From Haliscomenobacter sp. (GTDB taxonomy: Bacteria; Bacteroidota; Bacteroidia; Chitinophagales; Saprospiraceae), in assembly GCA_016707205.1 (NCBI GenBank), contig JADJHZ010000011.1:1-64000 (forward strand): 64,000 nt of DNA, written 5' to 3'. Numbering within the stretch: the first letter of the stretch is position 1; each line of letters begins with the position of its first letter. The position numbers were made by a program, and so were the translations under genes. Shown one piece after another: positions 45,455 to 54,034 of the stretch. The notes beneath the pieces were generated by a model. It was not told the origin of the DNA. It did no database searches and worked only from the letters and a program-made list of their open reading frames with translations.

Positions 45455-45609
45455 ATGCCTCCCCTTTGTTCCCAGGATGCAAAAGTTGTTCACCACCCTA
45501 TAAACAACAAAAAACCAGTCATTTAAACCAAAAGCCTTCGCCTGATTCTCTTTTTTGGGGCGGTAACACCCCCTGCGTTCCTTTCCTTTTCCTGCCCTTG
45601 TATTTGCGA

Positions 45610-45617
45610 TAGTTTTG
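45610..45617 (+). promoter_or_regulatory. Candidate -7 element TAGTTTTG of the lipoprotein gene
   Basis: This matches TAnnTTTG, 36 bases before the start at 45653. No good -33 element. Confidence 0.4.
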
Positions 45618-45652
45618 GGATAACCAATTGCTTAACCCCAAAACATGCCTTT

Positions 45653-46114
45653 ATGAAAAGCCGCTTCATTCCCTATTCAACCTTGTTTGTTTTGTTTGCC
45701 ATGCTTCTGCTGGCTTCCTGCCAGGATCTTTTTCAGGAGGAGTTATCCCTGCGATCTCCCATTGTCAAGCCAGAAAAAGGGTCTGTTTTTCAAGGTTTTT
45801 TTCGCATTCCGCAGCCGGGCGCTTCGCCCAGGGCGGTAAGCGAGGGCCTGGAATGGGAACCCACCGCCACAAGCAGCGCGGTGGAGGCCAGCGCCGATAT
45901 ACCGAACAACCGGCTATTTTTCAGGTCGGCTCAAAAGATGGAGTTGATCCACGTGTGGGCCAATGAATCCGCTTGTATTGCCGGATGCCGAACGGTTTCC
46001 CTCAGCCCGGAATACAACTATTGGGTACTGGAAGTAGAACCAGATCCCGCGTTTTTTCCCTGCTTAATGAAAGGAAAGGCGGGATTCTACTACCAGATCC
46101 GGCTGTTCCTCTAA
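45653..46114 (+). CDS. Predicted lipoprotein, unrecognised
   Basis: The 153-residue protein has a lipoprotein signal peptide (MKSRFIPYSTLFVLFAMLLLASC). The mature part has Cys pairs that may form disulfides (SACIAGCRTVSLSPEY and FFPCLMK), and the sequence YNYWVLEVEPDP looks like a beta-rich fold. It is likely anchored in a membrane. No family is recognised. It is monocistronic, followed by two hairpins (46157-46208 and 46322-46353). Confidence 0.7.
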   Translation: MKSRFIPYSTLFVLFAMLLLASCQDLFQEELSLRSPIVKPEKGSVFQGFFRIPQPGASPRAVSEGLEWEPTATSSAVEASADIPNNRLFFRSAQKMELIHVWANESACIAGCRTVSLSPEYNYWVLEVEPDPAFFPCLMKGKAGFYYQIRLFL

Positions 46115-46156
46115 CCGGTCGTGCCGTAACTGTATGGCCAGAGTCGGTGGCGGCGC

Positions 46157-46208
46157 ATTTTCTCCCTTTGTTTTCCCCGTCCCTAAAGGGAGCAAAGGGA
46201 GAAAATGA
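46157..46208. terminator. Long hairpin after the lipoprotein gene
   Basis: CATTTTCTCCCTTTG (46157-46171) pairs exactly with CAAAGGGAGAAAATG (46194-46208), with a nested CCCTAAAGGG in the loop. There is no T-run, so it could be a processing or regulatory hairpin. Confidence 0.55.
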
Positions 46209-46321
46209 GGGACTCCCTTTAGGGTAAGAGGTTAGTCCACGCATTTTCAACCGGAGTGGTAAATAGTTACGTCGTGCCTAAAACCAGTTATGATACATCC
46301 ACCGGATTAAATAGCTTAAAC

Positions 46322-46353
46322 CAAAGGGGGATGAATTTTTTCAACCCCCTTTG
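46322..46353. repeat. Perfect 9-bp inverted repeat upstream of the aminotransferase
   Basis: CAAAGGGGG (46322-46330) pairs with CCCCCTTTG (46345-46353) across a T-rich 14-base loop. It lies 78 bases before the start at 46431. Confidence 0.55.
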
Positions 46354-46430
46354 CGCCGGGAATACGTTTAAATTATGCTATTTTGTGTCTGTCCTTAACG
46401 AATTTGGATTTGACCAAAACGCCTAAAGCC

Positions 46431-47693
46431 ATGGATAAACGCGCCTTTCTGAAGCAGTTTCTTTTTGCCGGAGCCGCCGCGCCCCTTTTCCTCCAAAACC
46501 TGGAGCGTTGGGTAAGCGAAATCGAGCACCTCTCGCCGAAGGAAGCAGCCCAGGACGAAGACTTCTGGGCCAGGGTCCGCAGCGGGTACCGACTCAAACC
46601 GGATTACATCAATCTGGAGAACGGGTACTACTGTTTTTTACCCGAAGCGATTCTGGACAATTACCTGCACCATGTTCGGGAAATCAACTATCAGGGGTCG
46701 TATTACATGCGCACCGTCCAGTGGGAAAACAAAAGAGCTGTCGCTACCCAGTTGGCTGAATTAGTGGATTGCGCCCCGGAAGAACTCATCATTACCCGCA
46801 ATACCACCGAGTCGCTGGATACGGTGATTGGAGGCCTGAAATGGAAACCGGGCGACGAGGCGGTCTTTGCCGAGCAGGATTACGGCGCCATGCAGGATAT
46901 GTTCCGCCAGCAAGCCGACCGGCATGGAGTGGTGAATAAAAAAATCTCCATTCCCAATATTCCGCGCTCCGACTCGGAGATCGTAGAACTGTACGCCAAC
47001 GCCATTACCCCCAAAACCCGGTTGCTCATGGTCTGCCACATGATCAACATCACCGGCCAAATCCTGCCCATTCGTCAGATTTGCGATATGGCCCACAGCA
47101 AAGGCGTGGAGGTGATGGTCGACGGAGCGCATGCGGTTGCGCACTTCCAGTTTTCCATGCGCGACCTGCAATGCGACTACTACGGCGCCAGCCTGCATAA
47201 ATGGCTCAGTGCGCCCCTCGGAGCGGGCATCCTGTATGTCAGGAAGGATAAAATCGCCGGTATTTGGCCGATGTTTGCAGAGTACGGCGCCGAGCCTGGC
47301 GATATCCGCCGGCTTAACCACACCGGCACCCACCCGGTAGCTACCGACCTCGCCATAGGAAATGCCCTGGAATACTACCACAACCTCGGGCCTGCCCGCA
47401 AAGAAGCCCGCCTGCGCTACCTCCAGCAGTACTGGACCAGTAAAGTACGCGACATGCCGCATATCGTGCTCAATACCCCGTCCGACCCCCAGCGCGCCTG
47501 CGGGATCGCCAATGTGGGCGTAAAAGACCTCAAGCCCGCCGTTCTCGCCGAAACCCTGTTGAAAAAATACCGCATCTGGACGGTGGCTATCGACGGCGCT
47601 GGCGTCCATGGATGCCGGATCACCCCCAACGTGTATACGACCACCAGGGAGTTGGATGCGTTTGTGAAGGCGCTGACAGAAATTAAGGGGTAA
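46431..47693 (+). CDS. Class V aminotransferase (isopenicillin-N-epimerase-like), possible Tat signal
   Basis: This is a 420-residue PLP enzyme of the class V fold. ITRNTTESLDTVIGGL binds cofactor phosphate, D231 (MVDGAHAVAHF) supports the pyridine ring, and K257 (GASLHKWLSAPLG) is the PLP lysine. TGTHP and the C-terminal GCRITPNVYTT are family-like. The N-terminus MDKRAFLKQFLFAGAAAPLF resembles a twin-arginine signal with K-R in place of R-R. If used, the enzyme is exported. The start at 46431 is chosen because it puts this segment first. The substrate is unknown. Confidence 0.85.
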   Translation: MDKRAFLKQFLFAGAAAPLFLQNLERWVSEIEHLSPKEAAQDEDFWARVRSGYRLKPDYINLENGYYCFLPEAILDNYLHHVREINYQGSYYMRTVQWENKRAVATQLAELVDCAPEELIITRNTTESLDTVIGGLKWKPGDEAVFAEQDYGAMQDMFRQQADRHGVVNKKISIPNIPRSDSEIVELYANAITPKTRLLMVCHMINITGQILPIRQICDMAHSKGVEVMVDGAHAVAHFQFSMRDLQCDYYGASLHKWLSAPLGAGILYVRKDKIAGIWPMFAEYGAEPGDIRRLNHTGTHPVATDLAIGNALEYYHNLGPARKEARLRYLQQYWTSKVRDMPHIVLNTPSDPQRACGIANVGVKDLKPAVLAETLLKKYRIWTVAIDGAGVHGCRITPNVYTTTRELDAFVKALTEIKG

Positions 47694-47766
47694 GGCGAAA
47701 TGAAAGGGGGGAAGGCGTAAGGCGAAGGGACAGAAACGTATTTTCCAACTTACGCCTTACGCCCTA
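47691..47766. repeat. TAAGGCG heptads joined to both stop codons of converging genes
   Basis: The aminotransferase TAA (47691-47693) begins a TAAGGCG unit, and the unit recurs once more further right. On the opposite strand the MFS TAG (47764-47766) begins TAGGGCG, followed by TAAGGCG. GGCGTAAGGCG can pair with CGCCTTACGCC. Confidence 0.7.
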
Positions 47767-48951
47767 TTTTCCCAACTTCAGCCTGCTGGCCAGCCACACT
47801 GCCAGGATGCTCATGCCAATGGCAAAATACCCTACGTACGGGTAATGCTCCAGCGACCCATCGGGGTTTTTCGTCACGATCAATCCGGCGATTAACGAAG
47901 CTAAGGCAAGGCCCATTTCGTTGGCTGAAGCCCGAACACTCATAAAACTGCCCCGGCTCTCCGGCTTCACCACCGAGGTCACCATGGTTGTGGCAGGCAC
48001 ATTCCGCCCGCCGGCCACCACAAAAAAAGAAGACGTAACGACCAATGCCAGCGCAATGGGAACAGCGGGTAAATGGGTAATCGCTAAAATGGAGAACAAA
48101 GCGAAAAAGCTGGCAATTGAAAAGACCTTGAAATTTCCGTGCCGGTCGGCCATCCGCCCGGCGAAAGGAAGCAGGAAAACCGATAACGTCCCGCCTGCCA
48201 AATAAATATAGGTGACTTGGTGGTCGGAGAACCCGACGTTCATCTGCATATACGGGGCGATGAACGGAATGATGGAGAAATGCCCCAGCATCAGGATGAT
48301 CGTAAACAGCAGTGCCCGCATTTGGTTGCCGTCGCGGGTTATGGCGCCCAGCACCTTCCAAGGGGGTAGCCGGTCGCTTTTTTCACCGATATGATCCTTC
48401 ATCGACGGAAGGAAAAAGGCCATCGCCACCAGCATGCACACAGCAAAGCCGCCAATAACGATAAACGGCGCCCGCCAGGAAAATTGCGCCGCCAGGAAAA
48501 CGCCCGCTGGAACGCCCACTACCGATGCTACGGAAAAGGCCGTCATAACCATCCCCATCGCGTGCGCGCGCCGCTCAAACGGGATGACGTCGCTAACCAC
48601 CGACAATACCAGCGCGCCTAACAACCCGCCGAAAGCCCCGGTGATCGCCCTCGCCGCCAAAAACAGGTAATACCCTGAAGCCATGGAACACAACAAAGTC
48701 CCCACTGCAAATCCGGCATAAACGACCAGAATCGCCTTTTTTCGGTCAAACCGGTCGATAAACCCTGCTCCCAATAACCCCATCGCAAACGCGCTCAACG
48801 CATAAATCGATACGATCAGGCTGAACTGACGGGGCGTGATCTCAAACAGCCGCATGAACTGCGATCCCAAAGGCATGATGATCATGAAATCCAGAATGTC
48901 CGAAAACTGGATCGTCGCCAATAAAAACAACAGAATAGATTCTTTTTTCAT
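47764..48951 (-). CDS. Major facilitator superfamily transporter
   Basis: This 395-residue protein has twelve hydrophobic helices. The MFS loop 2-3 motif is GAGFIDRFDRKKAIL, and the related loop in the second half is GRMADRHGNFKV. The family also shows GVPAGVFLAAQFSWRAPF in the fifth helix region. It looks like a drug or small-molecule exporter (AraJ/Bcr type), but substrates cannot be told. It ends in the TAAGGCG heptads and begins 4 bases after the end of the HD-hydrolase gene on the same strand. Confidence 0.9.
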   Translation of the reverse strand: MKKESILLFLLATIQFSDILDFMIIMPLGSQFMRLFEITPRQFSLIVSIYALSAFAMGLLGAGFIDRFDRKKAILVVYAGFAVGTLLCSMASGYYLFLAARAITGAFGGLLGALVLSVVSDVIPFERRAHAMGMVMTAFSVASVVGVPAGVFLAAQFSWRAPFIVIGGFAVCMLVAMAFFLPSMKDHIGEKSDRLPPWKVLGAITRDGNQMRALLFTIILMLGHFSIIPFIAPYMQMNVGFSDHQVTYIYLAGGTLSVFLLPFAGRMADRHGNFKVFSIASFFALFSILAITHLPAVPIALALVVTSSFFVVAGGRNVPATTMVTSVVKPESRGSFMSVRASANEMGLALASLIAGLIVTKNPDGSLEHYPYVGYFAIGMSILAVWLASRLKLGK

Positions 48952-48955
48952 AAAA

Positions 48956-50176
48956 TTACCCGCCCGTTATTTTCGGATACGCCAGATAGTACTTTGTTAC
49001 AATCTTCGAATGCAGTTCATAATCCGTACTCAGCGACATAGGTCGGGCTTCCCCGTTTTTGAACAAGATCTTAATTTCCTCCTGGGCTGTATTATAGGCC
49101 GAGTTGCTTTCCATTCCTTTCAGAAAGAAATAAGACAACTCGCTTTCCGGCCCCTGCCACCACTGGAGGACCTTGGCTGCCCGGGTAGAAACATAATCCT
49201 CCCCGAAAGGTTGACTGGAAAGTTCCAGCTTGAACAAGCGGCGATGGATCAACCCCTGCGACAGGTAGGACAAGCAGCGGTCGGGATGGCTCATCCACGC
49301 CTTTAACGCAGACAGGATGTCGTAATCATCCAGCGAGGCAAAGCGGGCCAACAAATGGTCCCGATCCTGCACGAATTGGTCTTCCCGCACTTCGTGGGAG
49401 ATAAAGAACTGCAGATTTTCCGGGCAGGGTACCGGGATACCCAGCAACGCCAGTTCTCTGGCCCTTCGCAGAACCTGGACAAGCATATGTTCTGCCGCTA
49501 AAACCGTTTTATGCAGGTACACCTGCCAATACATCAGCCGCCGGGCGATCAGAAATTTTTCAATGGAGTAAATCCCTTTTTCTTCTACCACCAATTCGTT
49601 GTCGTGAACGGCCAGCATTTTGATGATCCGGTCGTAGCCAATCACCCCTTCATAAACCCCAGTGAAAAAGCTGTCGCGGGTGAGGTAGTCCATCCGGTCC
49701 ATATCCAATTGACTGGACACCAACTGGTGGAGAAATTTCTTGGGATACTTATCCTGGAAGATTCGAATCGCCAGTTCCAATTGGCCCTGGAATTCCTCAT
49801 TCAGTTTTTCCATGAACCACTCCGAAAGCCGCTCGTGCGGAACCCGGATCAGGGCATTCTCCAGGGTATGCGAAAACGGTCCATGACCAATATCGTGCAG
49901 CAAAATGGCGATGGACGCTGCCTGGGCTTCTTCCTCCGTAATCCCCGCTCCTTTGCCGTTAAGCACCTCGATGGCCTGGGTCATCAGGTGAAAAGCCCCC
50001 AGAGCGTGATGGAAACGGGTATGCAGGGCGCCGGGATAAACGTAGTGCGACAAGCTCGTCTGCTTGATTCGCCGCAATCGCTGAAAATAAGGGTGCTCGA
50101 TCAGATCAAAAATAATCCCGTAGGGCACGCTGATAAACCCGTACACCGGGTCGTTAAATATTTTTTTTCTCGCCAT
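48956..50176 (-). CDS. HD superfamily phosphohydrolase (dGTPase-like)
   Basis: This 406-residue protein belongs to the family of YdhJ-like and SAMHD1-related HD hydrolases. Metal ligands are in HTRFHHALG (first His), LLHDIGHGPFSH (the HD pair) and further in DYLTRDSFFTGVYEG. The start MARKKIFNDPVYGFISVPYG is family typical; an in-frame ATG 6 bases earlier is possible. It probably cleaves a nucleotide, but which one is unknown. It is followed 4 bases later by the MFS gene, so the two are likely an operon. Confidence 0.88.
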   Translation of the reverse strand: MARKKIFNDPVYGFISVPYGIIFDLIEHPYFQRLRRIKQTSLSHYVYPGALHTRFHHALGAFHLMTQAIEVLNGKGAGITEEEAQAASIAILLHDIGHGPFSHTLENALIRVPHERLSEWFMEKLNEEFQGQLELAIRIFQDKYPKKFLHQLVSSQLDMDRMDYLTRDSFFTGVYEGVIGYDRIIKMLAVHDNELVVEEKGIYSIEKFLIARRLMYWQVYLHKTVLAAEHMLVQVLRRARELALLGIPVPCPENLQFFISHEVREDQFVQDRDHLLARFASLDDYDILSALKAWMSHPDRCLSYLSQGLIHRRLFKLELSSQPFGEDYVSTRAAKVLQWWQGPESELSYFFLKGMESNSAYNTAQEEIKILFKNGEARPMSLSTDYELHSKIVTKYYLAYPKITGG

Positions 50177-50330
50177 GACCATCCCTTATTGAAGAAAGAA
50201 GCCGCTTTGATCTTTTTTCCCTATTTTACAAATTGCTCGCCGGCAAAGGTGAAAAACTCCTGTTAACTGAACAATAATCTTTTGAGAAAGATGATTATAT
50301 ACGGACGGCGGACGGGAGATGAGGAGGTAG

Positions 50331-50384
50331 AGGATGTAAAAGATGTAAAAGATGTAAAGGGTGTAAAGGGTGTAAAGGATGTAA
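50331..50384. repeat. Tandem array of 9-base units before porX
   Basis: AGGATGTAA, AAGATGTAA twice, AGGGTGTAA twice and AGGATGTAA: six units with 9-base period, unlike the 7-base tracts nearby. Confidence 0.8.
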
Positions 50385-50410
50385 GGTTCTCTTTCCTGTT
50401 GACTTCGTTA

Positions 50411-50458
50411 GCTCCCTGCTCCCTGCTCCCTGCTCCCTAATCCCTAATTCCTAATTCC
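50411..50458. repeat. Heptad tract (GCTCCCT to AATTCCT) before porX
   Basis: GCTCCCT four times, then AATCCCT, AATTCCT and AATTCC: the sequence drifts while the 7-base period is kept. Confidence 0.8.
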
Positions 50459-50520
50459 AGCCGTTTTCTTCGAATGATCTCTTATCGATTCCGTTTCGTC
50501 TTTCTCAAACCAAACCTCCA

Positions 50521-50541
50521 ACTTCTAACGTCTAACTTCTA
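50521..50541. repeat. Three heptads (ACTTCTA/ACGTCTA) just before porX
   Basis: ACTTCTA, ACGTCTA and ACTTCTA; the reverse complement is the TAGACGT family. They end 14 bases before the porX ATG. Confidence 0.7.
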
Positions 50542-50555
50542 ACTAAACGCACTTC

Positions 50556-52112
50556 ATGGAAAAGATCACGATCCTTTGGGCTGATGACGAAATCGAACTC
50601 CTGAAACCCCAACTCCTGTTTCTCGAAAAAAAGGGATACGAGGTCATCCAGGTTACCAACGGCCACGACGCTTTGGAAGAATGCGAATCCAACAAAGGGA
50701 TCGACGTCGTCTTCCTCGACGAAAGTATGCCCGGTATCACTGGTCTGGAAACCCTTTCCCGGTTGAAAGCGGTCAACCCCATTCTCCCCGTGGTGATGAT
50801 CACGAAAAACGAGGCGGAGAACGTGATGGAAGAAGCGCTGGGATCCCAAATTGCCGACTACCTCATCAAACCGGTAAACCCCAACCAGATCCTCCTCACC
50901 CTGAAGAAGATCATCGACAACAAGCGCCTCGTTCGGGAGAAGACCTCCTCGGATTACCAGCAGGAATTCCGCCAGATCTTCACGCAGATCAACAGCGGGC
51001 TGAATTACGAAGAGTGGGCGGAGGTTTATCGCAAGATCATCAATTGGGAAATCAAGATCGACCAGTCCAACTCCACGGAGATGGGGGACATTCTCTCGAT
51101 GCAAAAACAGGAAGCCAACACAGAGTTCGGCAAATATATCCTCAAAAACTACATGGACTGGGTCCAGCATACCAAGCCCGGACCCGTGATGTCCGACAAC
51201 CTGCTCCGCAGCAAGGTTTTCCCCAACATGGACAACAGCGTCCCCTCCGTTCTGGTGTTGCTCGATAATCTGCGTTTCGACCAGTGGAAGGTGATCGAGC
51301 CGATTCTTACCGAAGCGTTCCGGCTGGAGGAAGAAGATTATTTTTACAGCATCCTGCCTACCTCCACTCAATACAGCCGCAACGCGATCTTCGCCGGCAT
51401 GATGCCCTCCGATATCGATCGCGCCCATCCCGACTGGTGGCGCAACGACAATGAGGAAGGAGGCAAAAACCTCTACGAAGACCAGCTCTTCTCCGAACTC
51501 GTGCGCCGGACATTCCGAAAAGAACTGAAGTTTGAATACCTCAAGATCACCAGCGTCAGCAACGCCAGGCAGATGCAGGACAACATCCTCAACTATCTAA
51601 AGAACGACCTGACGATCATCGTATACAATTTCATCGACATGCTGTCCCACGCCCGCACCGAGATGGAAGTGCTCAAAGAACTTGCAGGCGATGAAAAAGC
51701 CTACCGGTCGCTGACCCGCTCCTGGTTTGAAAATTCCCCGCTATGGGGCGCCCTCCAGCGCCTGGCCGAACGGGACGTCCAACTGTTCATAACCACCGAC
51801 CACGGCACCATCCGGGTGAACACCCCCTCCAAAGTCGTTGGCGACCGCGAAACGACCGCCAACCTGCGCTACAAAGTAGGCCGGAACCTGCAATACGAGA
51901 AAAAGGACGTCCTTGAAGTGCGCGATCCGATTCAGGCTAAACTGCCCCGCCCAAACGTCAGCTCCAGCTATATTTTCGCCAAAGAAGATATGTTCTTCCT
52001 CTATCCAAACAACTACAATTATTACAACAACTATTACAAGAATACCTTCCAGCACGGAGGGATCTCCCTGGAAGAAATGATTTGTCCGTTTATCCGGTTA
52101 AGGGCGAAGTAG
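50556..52112 (+). CDS. porX: Type IX secretion response regulator PorX (REC plus PglZ domain)
   Basis: PorX controls T9SS genes, and known PorX cleaves oligonucleotides with its PglZ domain. The receiver domain (1-120) shows ADDE at 9-12, the phosphoacceptor D55 in VVFLDESMPG and K105 in YLIKPVNP. A helical connector follows, then the alkaline-phosphatase-like PglZ domain with LVLLDNLRFDQWK, the Thr/Ser-rich PTSTQYSRNAIFAG (nucleophile Thr region) and TTDHGTIRV. The length of 518 residues is typical. No PorY kinase is in the window. The gene ends in TAG, the first bases of an exceptional repeat tract. Confidence 0.95.
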   Translation: MEKITILWADDEIELLKPQLLFLEKKGYEVIQVTNGHDALEECESNKGIDVVFLDESMPGITGLETLSRLKAVNPILPVVMITKNEAENVMEEALGSQIADYLIKPVNPNQILLTLKKIIDNKRLVREKTSSDYQQEFRQIFTQINSGLNYEEWAEVYRKIINWEIKIDQSNSTEMGDILSMQKQEANTEFGKYILKNYMDWVQHTKPGPVMSDNLLRSKVFPNMDNSVPSVLVLLDNLRFDQWKVIEPILTEAFRLEEEDYFYSILPTSTQYSRNAIFAGMMPSDIDRAHPDWWRNDNEEGGKNLYEDQLFSELVRRTFRKELKFEYLKITSVSNARQMQDNILNYLKNDLTIIVYNFIDMLSHARTEMEVLKELAGDEKAYRSLTRSWFENSPLWGALQRLAERDVQLFITTDHGTIRVNTPSKVVGDRETTANLRYKVGRNLQYEKKDVLEVRDPIQAKLPRPNVSSSYIFAKEDMFFLYPNNYNYYNNYYKNTFQHGGISLEEMICPFIRLRAK

Positions 52113-52200
52113 GGAGCAGGGAAAAGGGAGCAGGGAAAAGGGAGCAGGGAGCAGGGAGCAGGGAAAAGGGAGCAAAACCTGCTCCCTTTTCCCTGCTCCC
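52112..52200. terminator. Heptad tract that fills the whole gap between two converging stop codons
   Basis: The last base of the porX TAG begins nine units of GGGAGCA or GGGAAAA (52112-52174). After a 5-base loop, AAACC, come three units TGCTCCC, TTTTCCC and TGCTCCC (52180-52200), whose last base is the last base of the opposite gene's TAG. The 21-base arms next to the loop pair perfectly. It probably acts as a bidirectional terminator. Confidence 0.85.
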
Positions 52201-52649
52201 TAAATCCCTTCCGTCACTTTTTTCAGCTCCGGGTTCGCTTCCAGCACCGCTTTTAACCGGGGCATTTCCGGGGCGAAGGTGACCTTTTGGCCGAAGTTCC
52301 CGGGGGTTTTCAAGTAAATAGAAGCGATAGAGAAAAACAGGAAGGTGCTGACTTCGATGCGTTCGATATTGTGAAACGGATAGCGAAAATTTTTGAAATA
52401 ATTGGTAACATAGACAAACCCCTCTCCGATTTCCACGCGTTTGAGTTGCATTAAGGTAAAATAAAGCGCCGCCGCCCCGCTTAAAAAGAAAAAGCCTACC
52501 CCAATGCGGAAAGGCCCGGCAGGGATGCTGCCTACAAACTGGTAGGGCAAAGCGATCAGGGCAACGCTTGCCGAACCAAAAAACACGATCCAAAACACCG
52601 GAACAAAAATCCGGTAAAACAGCGTAAGGTTGCTGGATACTCTTTCCAT
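52200..52649 (-). CDS. Small membrane protein, unrecognised
   Basis: The 149-residue protein has two transmembrane helices in its first half (LFYRIFVPVFWIVFFGSASV and RIGVGFFFLSGAAALYFTLM). A soluble region follows (VEIGEGFVYVTNYFKNFRYPFHNIERIEVS), like a PH-type small domain. No function is known. It ends in the inverted GGGAGCA repeat tract shared with porX. It lies 38 bases downstream of tatC. Confidence 0.65.
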   Translation of the reverse strand: MERVSSNLTLFYRIFVPVFWIVFFGSASVALIALPYQFVGSIPAGPFRIGVGFFFLSGAAALYFTLMQLKRVEIGEGFVYVTNYFKNFRYPFHNIERIEVSTFLFFSIASIYLKTPGNFGQKVTFAPEMPRLKAVLEANPELKKVTEGI

Positions 52650-52687
52650 AACAGATTTGGCGTAATAAAGGTAAAAAGGGGCTACTT

Positions 52688-53537
52688 CTAGGCTTGCTCC
52701 CTCATTTGAAGGTCTTTTTCTTCTTCCTCCTCCCGTTTAACCCTCCTGGCAGCCTCCCTGGCAGCCACCATAATGCTGATTTCATACAACCCATACAAGG
52801 GCACAGCGATCAGCATCTGAGATACGGCATCCGGAGGACTTAAAAAAGGCCGCAGCAACCAGGATGACGATAATCGCGTGGCGCCGAAAATGCCGCATCG
52901 TATCCGGTCCAACTAACCCTACCTTCGCCAGGAAGAATACCACGATGGGAAGCTCAAACACCAACCCCATAGGCAGCGTGAACATAATCAAGTAGCTGAT
53001 ATAGGAATTCAGCGTAGGCATGTTTTCTACGCCGGGAATAGTATACCCAACCAGAAAATTCACTGCAAACGGAGCGACAACGTAATACCCAAAACCCACT
53101 CCCAACAGGAACAAAAAGGAACAGATAAACACCACCCCCCGGGCCGCGCGGCGCTCTTTGGAATACAACCCCGGGCTGATAAAACGCCATACCTCCCAGA
53201 ATACGTAAGGGAAAGAAAAAACAAACCCGGCAGCAAAAGATATACTGATACTCGTAATGAACGCTTCGCCAAACCCAATGGCTTGTTTGCGGAAATCCGG
53301 AGGTGAAAAACACATGTTATCTCCCAGACCAACGGCATGAGAAAGCTTGCATATCATTTGATATGAAAGAAAATCTTTATTGGTTGGGCCAAACACCACC
53401 TCTGTGAAAAACCAATCCTGATTGATGAACAAAACGATCCCAACCAGGGTAATCGCCACAAGCGAGCGCAGAATATGCCAGCGCAATTCTTCCAGGTGCT
53501 CGAAAAAGGACATCTCCTTTGTACTGTTCTTTGGCAT
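52688..53537 (-). CDS. tatC: Twin-arginine translocase subunit TatC, one homopolymer frameshift
   Basis: TatC is the receptor of the twin-arginine export pathway. MSFFEHLEELRWHILRS is the family start, and FSFPYVFWEVWRFISPGLYSKERR is the characteristic loop. Six hydrophobic helices are visible. A T6 run near 52845 shifts the frame; removing one T gives AAFLSPPDAVSQMLIAVPLYGLYEISI and a normal C-terminal tail rich in Glu and Arg. The repaired length is about 283 residues. The start at 53537 is chosen for MPKNSTKEMSFFEHLEELR. TatA is not nearby. Confidence 0.93.
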
Positions 53538-53642
53538 AAAACGTTGAATGAGGTAGAGCGCAAAATTAAAAAAATTGAGCACAAGCCCGAAAGGTTTTGC
53601 GTTTCTTCGATAAAAGCAACGTCCGCAATACCGGCTTTGCGT

Positions 53643-53650
53643 TACCTTTG
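53643..53650 (+). promoter_or_regulatory. Candidate -7 element TACCTTTG of the YbaB gene
   Basis: This matches TAnnTTTG, 19 bases before the start at 53669, giving a very short leader. The -33 element is unclear. Confidence 0.4.
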
Positions 53651-53668
53651 ACAAAAAAACAGCACCTT

Positions 53669-53977
53669 ATGTTTGGAAATTTGTTTGGAGACATGGAAGA
53701 AATGCAGCGCCGTCTGCAGGAAAAACTCGCCCTGATCGAAGCCGAAGCCGAAGCGGGCGAAGGCGCCGTAAAGGTCACCGCCAACGGCAATCGCGAGGTG
53801 GTGAATATCCGCATCAACCCCGATCTGCTGAAAAACGGCGATCCGGAGGAATTGGAAGACCTGCTCGTTGTGGCCATCAACCGGGCTCTGGCCGACGCAT
53901 CCGAAAAAGGAGGCGCAGAATCCCAAAAAATGATGAAAGACCTGCTTCCTCCAGGAATGGATGACCTGCTCGGCTAA
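53669..53977 (+). CDS. Nucleoid-associated protein of the YbaB/EbfC family
   Basis: The 102-residue protein binds DNA as a dimer. The N-terminal helix (MFGNLFGDMEEMQRRLQEKLALIE), the central sheet (VKVTANGNREVVNIRINPDLLKNG) and the last helix (LEDLLVVAINRALADASEK) match the family, as does the MMKDLLPPGMDDLLG end. Family genes usually sit after dnaX and before recR; neither is here. It is divergent from tatC. Confidence 0.92.
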   Translation: MFGNLFGDMEEMQRRLQEKLALIEAEAEAGEGAVKVTANGNREVVNIRINPDLLKNGDPEELEDLLVVAINRALADASEKGGAESQKMMKDLLPPGMDDLLG

Positions 53978-54034
53978 ATAGACTTTTTGAGGTTGAATTC
54001 GTATTCGGCAAGTCTTATCAATTTACACTTTCCC

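Noticed and set aside
45287..45526. A small ORF in the structured intergenic region
   Set aside because: It covers hairpins and repeat sequence and has no recognisable protein features.
50532..51428. Long minus-strand ORF inside porX
   Set aside because: It is a shadow of the PorX frame; porX has complete domain motifs.
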